Shown piece after piece: positions 59,805-64,000 of a DNA stretch of 64,000 bases (position 1 is its first letter; each line of letters opens with the position of its first letter). The translations under genes were made by a program, and so were the position numbers. This DNA comes from Mucilaginibacter oryzae (lineage in GTDB: Bacteria; Bacteroidota; Bacteroidia; Sphingobacteriales; Sphingobacteriaceae). The stretch covers positions 24,572 to 88,571 of the forward strand of contig NZ_QGHA01000002.1 in NCBI RefSeq assembly GCF_003148845.1. Reading direction: 5' to 3'. Under the pieces are notes generated by a model, which saw only the letters and a program-made list of their open reading frames with translations, made no database searches and was not told the origin of the DNA.

Positions 59805-59897
59805 AACGTTTGTATGGTCAAGCTAAAAGCTTGAAAAAGTTTAGATCGAAGTTACGCTGCGCTGAACCCGCGTTAGCGAAACGATCTGCAGTAGATT

Positions 59898-60506
59898 TTA
59901 TTTAAGTCTCTCCATGTACTTAGCTATTTCCGCTTCGGTAGTATCATCGCTTTTGCTCAAGGTAGTAATGATATTCTTGCGCTCAATTTCGCTGCGGTTT
60001 TGACTAAGCTTTTGTTTTCCCTGCAAATCGTTCACTACAATCTCGAAAGCCACAATGCCTTTCATCATCCGTTGTTTATATTCATCGGGCAAGCCGTTCC
60101 ATTGGCTTAAATACTCCGCTTCGTAATTGCTGATCATTCGGGCTAATAACTCCGCGGTTTGCTCACCTTCAGGCAGTATCGTTGCTTTGCCATACGCATG
60201 TACGGCTATATAATTCCAGGTGGGTACGTTGGTTTCCTTTTCGTAATGCTTAGGGGAGATGTAAGCATGAGGCTCGGTAAATATCACCAGCACATCTTTC
60301 CCGATAATCTCCGTTGCCTGCGGGTTTGCCCTGGCAAAGTGTGATGCGAGGATGATCTGCCGATCGCGTTTTATTACCAAAAAGGGGAGGTGCGTGGCAA
60401 AAGGTACATCATCGGTAGCTGTAACCAGAGTAGCGAAGCTGTATCGCTGCATAAAGCTGATAGCTTCCTGCTCATCAGTTAACTGAAAATGTTTAGGCGT
60501 GTACAT
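59898..60506 (-). CDS. FMN-binding negative regulator-like protein (PaiB family)
   Basis: A 202-aa split-barrel protein of the PaiB/FMN-binding family. Marks are the N-terminal MYTPKHFQLTDEQEAISFMQ, FATLVTATDDVPFATHLPFL, LASHFARANPQ, PHAYISPKHYEKETNVPTWN (the FMN-site signature), AVHAYGKATIL and GIVAFEIVVNDLQGKQKLSQNR. B. subtilis PaiB regulates sporulation and protease genes with PaiA; here no PaiA is adjacent. It shares direction with the arg genes but is separated by a repeat-bearing gap (60520-60547, AAGAGGACAAGAGACAAGAA). Confidence 0.92.
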   Translation of the reverse strand: MYTPKHFQLTDEQEAISFMQRYSFATLVTATDDVPFATHLPFLVIKRDRQIILASHFARANPQATEIIGKDVLVIFTEPHAYISPKHYEKETNVPTWNYIAVHAYGKATILPEGEQTAELLARMISNYEAEYLSQWNGLPDEYKQRMMKGIVAFEIVVNDLQGKQKLSQNRSEIERKNIITTLSKSDDTTEAEIAKYMERLK

Positions 60507-60580
60507 GGGAAAAGAGCGTTAAGAGGACAAGAGACAAGAACCAGGACTGATAAATCCCGGTTCCCGCTGAATATGAAAGA

Positions 60581-61528
60581 TTACAAACTTTCCAGCATCT
60601 GTTTTAACACAGCCTGCGCCGCCCATACACGGTTACCGGCTTCATGAACCACAACCGAGTTTGGCCCGTCGAGGATCTCGTCAGACAGTTCCAGGTTACG
60701 GCGAACCGGCAGGCAGTGCATTACTTTGGCATTGTTGGTTAATTCCAGCTTTTTATTGGTAAGCATCCATTCTTCGTTTTTACCCAGTATATTGCCGTAA
60801 GGTTCATAAGCCGACCAGTTTTTTACGTAAACAAAGTCCGCGCCTGCCAAAGCTTCATCCTGGTTATAAGTGATGTTTGCGCCTTGTGTAAAACCGGCAC
60901 AAAGCTCGTAGCCTTTGGGTTGAACAATGGTAAAATCAACATCCGCTTTACACATCCACTCCGAAAATGAATTTGGAACCGCTTGTGGCAATGGTTTGAT
61001 ATGCGGGGCCCAGGTTAAAACTACTTTAGGGTGGGCGCTTGTTTTGAGCTCTTCAATGGTAACCAAATCGGCTAAGCTTTGCAGCGGGTGGCGGGTAGCT
61101 GATTCCAGACTCACAACCGGCACTTTGCAAAACTCAACAAACTTGTTAAAGATCATCTCGCTATAATCCTCTTCGCGGTTACGCAGGCCCGGGAACGAGC
61201 GCACGCCAATAATATCGGCATACTGGCCCATAACGCCCGCAGCTTCGCGGATGTGCTCAACGGTGGTACCATCCATAATTACGCCGTCGCGCAGTTCAAG
61301 TGCCCAGCCTTCTTTATCAATGTTAAGCACCATTACATTCATGCCCAGGTTAATGGCTGCCTTTTGGGTGCTCATGCGGGTACGCAGGCTTGGGTTTAAA
61401 AATACCAGGGCCAGCGTTTTATTTTTACCCAATTGCTGGTGGGCAAAAGGATCCTGTTTAAGTGCCAGCGCCTCTTTTACAAGCGCGTTAACATCGGCCA
61501 CATCATTAACGGAAGAGAATAGTTTCAT
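60581..61528 (-). CDS. argF': N-succinyl-/N-acetylornithine carbamoyltransferase
   Basis: A 315-aa transcarbamylase. It carbamoylates an N-acylated ornithine. The carbamoyl-phosphate motif LNPSLRTRMSTQKAA spans about residues 44-58; other marks are HPLQSLADLVTIEE, VVLTWAPHIKPLPQAVPNSF and MHCLPVRRN. Residue 90 (in MDGTTVEH) is Val. In the known pair, X. campestris AOTCase has Glu92 and B. fragilis SOTCase has Pro90, and E92V was reported to turn AOTCase into SOTCase. This predicts N-succinylornithine as substrate. It lies 3' of argD, separated by a family A-type palindrome. Confidence 0.93.
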   Translation of the reverse strand: MKLFSSVNDVADVNALVKEALALKQDPFAHQQLGKNKTLALVFLNPSLRTRMSTQKAAINLGMNVMVLNIDKEGWALELRDGVIMDGTTVEHIREAAGVMGQYADIIGVRSFPGLRNREEDYSEMIFNKFVEFCKVPVVSLESATRHPLQSLADLVTIEELKTSAHPKVVLTWAPHIKPLPQAVPNSFSEWMCKADVDFTIVQPKGYELCAGFTQGANITYNQDEALAGADFVYVKNWSAYEPYGNILGKNEEWMLTNKKLELTNNAKVMHCLPVRRNLELSDEILDGPNSVVVHEAGNRVWAAQAVLKQMLESL

Positions 61529-61572
61529 GAACTTTTACAATTACGGGGTGAGTTGTTCTGCTATTTATTTTC

Positions 61573-61609
61573 AAATGTCCCCCAAAGGGGGACATTTAGA
61601 GGGGGCTCT
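61573..61609. repeat. Family A-like palindrome inside the arg operon
   Basis: AAATGTCCCCC (61573-61583) pairs perfectly with GGGGGACATTT (61587-61597), followed by AGAGGGGGCTC. On the minus strand it reads GAGCCCCCTCTAAATGTCCC, the family A left motif. It sits between the argD stop and argF' start and could attenuate transcription. Confidence 0.75.
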
Positions 61610-62737
61610 TTATTGATTTAAAACTGATACAAAAGCTTCCAGGAACCTGTCGGCATTGGCTTTAGTTAAGTTTAATGCAGGTAAAAGCCTGATCACGTTT
61701 GGTTTGGCTTCGCCGGTGAAGATATGGTGCTTATTCAGCAATTCTTTACGGGCATGTGCCAGTTCTTCGGGCAATTCGATACCGATCATCAAGCCACGGC
61801 CACGAACTTCTTTCACCTGCTCAAGTTTTTTCAACTCGGCAATGAGGTAACTGCCAATTTCGGCTGCGTTTTGCATCAGGTTGTCCTGTTCCATTACTTC
61901 AAGCACGGCTAAACCTGCGGCGCAAGCCAGGTGGTTACCGCCAAAGGTGGTGCCTAACATGCCGTAGGCAGGCTGTATTTTAGGCGAAATAATGATACCG
62001 CCAACAGGGAAGCCATTGCCCATACCTTTAGCCATGCTATAAATATCGGCGTTAATGCCTGCAAAATCATGCGAGAAAAATTTACCTGTACGGCCATAAC
62101 CGCATTGTACCGAATCGGCAATAAATACGGCATTGTATTCGTCGCATAGCGAACGGATTTTTTGCAGGAAGGCTTCAGGAGCAACCTGGATGCCGCCAAC
62201 ACCCTGTATGCCTTCAATAATTACCGAAGAAACCTCATTGTCTTTAAAAGCCTGCTCTAAAGCGGCTTCATCGGCCCAAGGCAAAAAGATCACATTATCT
62301 GTTTCGTTAACCGGGGCCACAATTTTAGGGTTGTCGGTAGCGGCAACAGCTAACGAGGTACGGCCGTGGAACGACTTTTTGAAAGCGATAACCTTTTTCT
62401 TTCCGTTATAAAAAGAAGCGAGTTTCAGGGCATTCTCATTGGCTTCGGCGCCAGAGTTGCACAAAAACAACTGGTAATCATCCTTGCCCGATACTTTACC
62501 TAACTTTTGAGCCAGTTCTTTTTGAATTGGGATCTCGATAGAATTGGAGTAGAAGCCGATCTGGTGCAACTGATCTTCCAAACGCTTTACATAATGCGGA
62601 TTGGTATGGCCAATGGAGATAACGGCATGACCGCCGTAGAGGTCAAGATATTCAGTTCCTTGAGCATCATACACAAGGCTGCCATTGCCCCGTGTAATGT
62701 TTATATTGTTTATTGGATAAACGTCGAATAATTTCAT
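61610..62737 (-). CDS. argD: Acetylornithine/succinylornithine aminotransferase
   Basis: A 375-aa class-III aminotransferase that converts N-acyl-glutamate semialdehyde to N-acylornithine with glutamate and PLP. Marks are YLDLYGGHAVISIGHTNPHY, FLCNSGAEANENALKLAS, KSFHGRTSLAVAATD, IIEGIQGVGGIQVAP, FIADSVQCGYGRTGKFF (Asp208) and the PLP lysine in MAKGMGNGFPVGG (Lys237). The length is normal for ArgD. In this phylum the acyl group may be succinyl. It is in the order argC-argD-argF'. Confidence 0.95.
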   Translation of the reverse strand: MKLFDVYPINNINITRGNGSLVYDAQGTEYLDLYGGHAVISIGHTNPHYVKRLEDQLHQIGFYSNSIEIPIQKELAQKLGKVSGKDDYQLFLCNSGAEANENALKLASFYNGKKKVIAFKKSFHGRTSLAVAATDNPKIVAPVNETDNVIFLPWADEAALEQAFKDNEVSSVIIEGIQGVGGIQVAPEAFLQKIRSLCDEYNAVFIADSVQCGYGRTGKFFSHDFAGINADIYSMAKGMGNGFPVGGIIISPKIQPAYGMLGTTFGGNHLACAAGLAVLEVMEQDNLMQNAAEIGSYLIAELKKLEQVKEVRGRGLMIGIELPEELAHARKELLNKHHIFTGEAKPNVIRLLPALNLTKANADRFLEAFVSVLNQ

Positions 62738-62744
62738 ATTATTT

Positions 62745-62778
62745 AAGCTTAAAGCTAAAGGCTTAAGGCCGAAAGCTA
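62745..62778. repeat. AAGCTTAAAGCTA repeat, left of the four-helix-bundle gene
   Basis: AAGCTTAAAGCTA (62745-62757) is inverted at 63142-63154 with no mismatch. Next to it, GGCTTAAGGCCGAAAGCTA matches the family seen at 31720-31760 and 63155-63178. Confidence 0.7.
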
Positions 62779-63135
62779 TTATTTTCTTAGTGTTTTAATT
62801 AGGCTTATTAGCATAGCCTTAACTTCATTAATTAATTTATCTGTTTCCAGATAAAGGACTTGATCAACATAAGACAAGTCCTTACACATCAGTAAGCAAT
62901 ATTCTAACTCATGTGCTGACCCTAAAGCCTGGTCTAAGAAATGGGCGAAATCGCGTTCTGTGTTTCTTCCACATCCTTCAACTATGTTGAGCGGGCTTGA
63001 ATATGATGCCCTTTTAGTTTGACTCATCAGATCAAATTGTTCGCTCTTAGGAAATTTAGGAAGTACATTTTTGTAAACGAACATGTTGAGCTCATGCGCT
63101 TTTACCCAAACTAAATATTTTTTATAGTCTCTCAT
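62779..63135 (-). CDS. Four-helix-bundle protein (23S rRNA-intervening-sequence type)
   Basis: A 118-aa helical protein starting at MRDYKKYLVWVKAHELNMFV; the reading frame also has a TTG two codons upstream. It matches the S23/four-helix-bundle family: YKNVLPKFPKSEQFDLMSQT, RASYSSPLNIVEGCGRNTER, DFAHFLDQALGSAHELEYCL. Members occur in 23S rRNA insertions, beside reverse transcriptases (Avd) and as stand-alone genes. Here it interrupts argC-argD and is bracketed by inverted AAGCTTAAAGCTA repeats, so it is probably an inserted cassette. Confidence 0.9.
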   Translation of the reverse strand: MRDYKKYLVWVKAHELNMFVYKNVLPKFPKSEQFDLMSQTKRASYSSPLNIVEGCGRNTERDFAHFLDQALGSAHELEYCLLMCKDLSYVDQVLYLETDKLINEVKAMLISLIKTLRK

Positions 63136-63141
63136 TGCCAA

Positions 63142-63178
63142 TAGCTTTAAGCTTTCTGCATTAGGCTTTCGGCTCCGT
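63142..63178. repeat. TAGCTTTAAGCTT repeat, right of the four-helix-bundle gene
   Basis: TAGCTTTAAGCTT (63142-63154) is the inverse of 62745-62757. TGCATTAGGCTTTCGGCTCC follows. It abuts the stop codon of argC at 63178. Confidence 0.7.
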
Positions 63179-64000
63179 TAGAAGCCGATCGCCTTAAGTC
63201 GTAAGCCTGTGCGCTCGTCAAGGCCGAACAATAGGTTCATGTTCTGTACAGCCTGGCCGGACGCGCCTTTAAGTAAGTTATCCATAATGCTGATAATAAA
63301 TATTTTGTTATCGTGTTTCTTTACCTGGATAAAGCATTTGTTGGTGTTTACAATTTGCTTTAAATCGATATTACGGTTGGTTACATGCGTAAACGGATGG
63401 CCTTCGTAATATGCTTTGTAAAGCGCTAATGCTTCTTCTTCAGTTAAATCGCTCTCGGTATAAATAGAGGCTATGATGCCACGGGTAAAATCACCACGGT
63501 ATGGGATAAAGTTTATCGCTTTATCAAAGCCCGGTTGTAGTTGCCTTAACGATTGGCCAATTTCATTTAAATGCTGATGACTGAATGCTTTGTAAACCGA
63601 AAGGTTATCGTTTCTCCAGGTAAAGTGTGAAGTAGCCGATAAACTCTGACCGGCACCGGTTGAACCCGTAGTAGCCGTAACATGTACCTCGTTATCCAAC
63701 AATCCGTTTGAAGCCAGCGGAAGCAAGCCTAATTGCAAACAAGTAGCAAAGCAACCCGGATTAGCAATGTTAGCGGCTGTTTTAATTGCCTCACGGTTCA
63801 ACTCGGGTAAACCATATACAAAGGCCTTGCCGTTTAATGTTGAATTTTGCGACAGCCTGAAATCCTGGCTCAGGTCGATGATCTTCACAGAATCGGGAAT
63901 AGCGTTTGCTTCCAGGAACTTTTTAGCATCGCCATGCCCAACGCACAGAAAAAGTACGTCAATATCGTTAGATAACTCAGCAGCAAATTTTAAATCGGTA
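63178..64000 (-). CDS. argC: N-acetyl-gamma-glutamyl-phosphate reductase (partial, 5' end beyond window)
   Basis: 274 codons are visible; the gene enters from beyond the window and its N-terminus (NADP-binding start) is missing. The visible part begins at TDLKFAAELSNDIDVLFLCV and includes GHGDAKKFLE, the catalytic-Cys motif IANPGCFATCLQLGLLPLAS, HVTATTGSTGAGQSLSATSH, NFIPYRGDFTRGI and the end QAVQNMNLLFGLDERTGLRL. It reduces N-acylglutamyl phosphate to the semialdehyde that ArgD uses. The window edge, not a mutation, cuts it. Confidence 0.93.
   Translation of the reverse strand, partial: TDLKFAAELSNDIDVLFLCVGHGDAKKFLEANAIPDSVKIIDLSQDFRLSQNSTLNGKAFVYGLPELNREAIKTAANIANPGCFATCLQLGLLPLASNGLLDNEVHVTATTGSTGAGQSLSATSHFTWRNDNLSVYKAFSHQHLNEIGQSLRQLQPGFDKAINFIPYRGDFTRGIIASIYTESDLTEEEALALYKAYYEGHPFTHVTNRNIDLKQIVNTNKCFIQVKKHDNKIFIISIMDNLLKGASGQAVQNMNLLFGLDERTGLRLKAIGF

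Noticed and set aside
1..64000. CRISPR arrays, tRNA or rRNA genes
   Set aside because: No regular spacer-repeat series, no tRNA cloverleaf ends with CCA and no rRNA-like block was found by eye. A tRNAscan or Infernal run would be decisive.

Overview
The window reads as chromosomal DNA of a Bacteroidota bacterium of the family Sphingobacteriaceae, most like Mucilaginibacter or Pedobacter. This is inferred from gene content and style, not from a database match. The pointers are many SpII-type lipoproteins (C at residue 16-25), TAnnTTTG-type -7 boxes with TTTG about 19-21 bp upstream, an MG2/plug-type outer-surface protein, GH76, an ArgF' (N-succinylornithine-type) transcarbamylase, and many short palindromic intergenic repeats. 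No tRNA, rRNA, CRISPR array, transposase or integrase was found.

Layout. 1-6.6 kb: small conserved proteins (UPF0145, a Lys-rich small protein, a YdeI-like protein), two acyl/sugar enzymes and lipoproteins. 6.6-12.6 kb: GNAT, SpoU-type RNA methyltransferase, galactokinase, aldo/keto reductase, DUF1761, with repeat-filled gaps at 9.7-10.3 and 11.7-12.2 kb. 12.7-22.5 kb: a 909-aa MG2/plug protein, a tandem pair of paralogous lipoproteins, a CYTH protein, and a 1182-aa TraB/GumN fusion. 22.6-28.6 kb: the gltBD glutamate synthase operon. 29-35.6 kb: PpnP, two hexapeptide acetyltransferases, a Pro/Thr-rich secreted protein, an MpaB-like/DUF817 pair and a KilA-N protein. 35.6-40 kb: a seven-haem cytochrome, a Tat-exported NIPSNAP protein, DUF72 and small proteins. 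40-46.4 kb: GH76, a DUF6055-like metallopeptidase, M23 and DUF1304. 47.9-51.6 kb: an RNA-repair cluster (rtcB, a WYL regulator, and a KptA/Tpt1 2'-phosphotransferase). 51.6-59.8 kb: M28 peptidase, DoxX, membrane and metallopeptidase-like proteins, a GAF-PAS-H-box protein lacking an ATPase domain, a thioredoxin-fold protein, and a HigA antitoxin behind a truncated HigB. 59.9-64 kb: a PaiB-like protein and the arginine genes argF', argD and argC (argC runs off the window), with a four-helix-bundle gene lodged between argC and argD.

The most novel-looking signal is a three-copy family of short structured RNAs (about 41.64, 42.34 and 53.84 kb). Each has a 5' hairpin, an almost invariant unpaired core (TTTGTGATAAGGTTTAGGTT), and in two copies a Rho-independent terminator. 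Paired bases differ between copies in compensating ways, while the unpaired core does not change. I know no name for this family.

Other points worth attention are the RtcB/WYL/KptA pairing, the truncated HigB beside an intact HigA, the cassette-like insertion in the arg operon, Val90 in ArgF' (predicting N-succinylornithine specificity), and repeated cases where dispersed repeats supply the last codons of genes.
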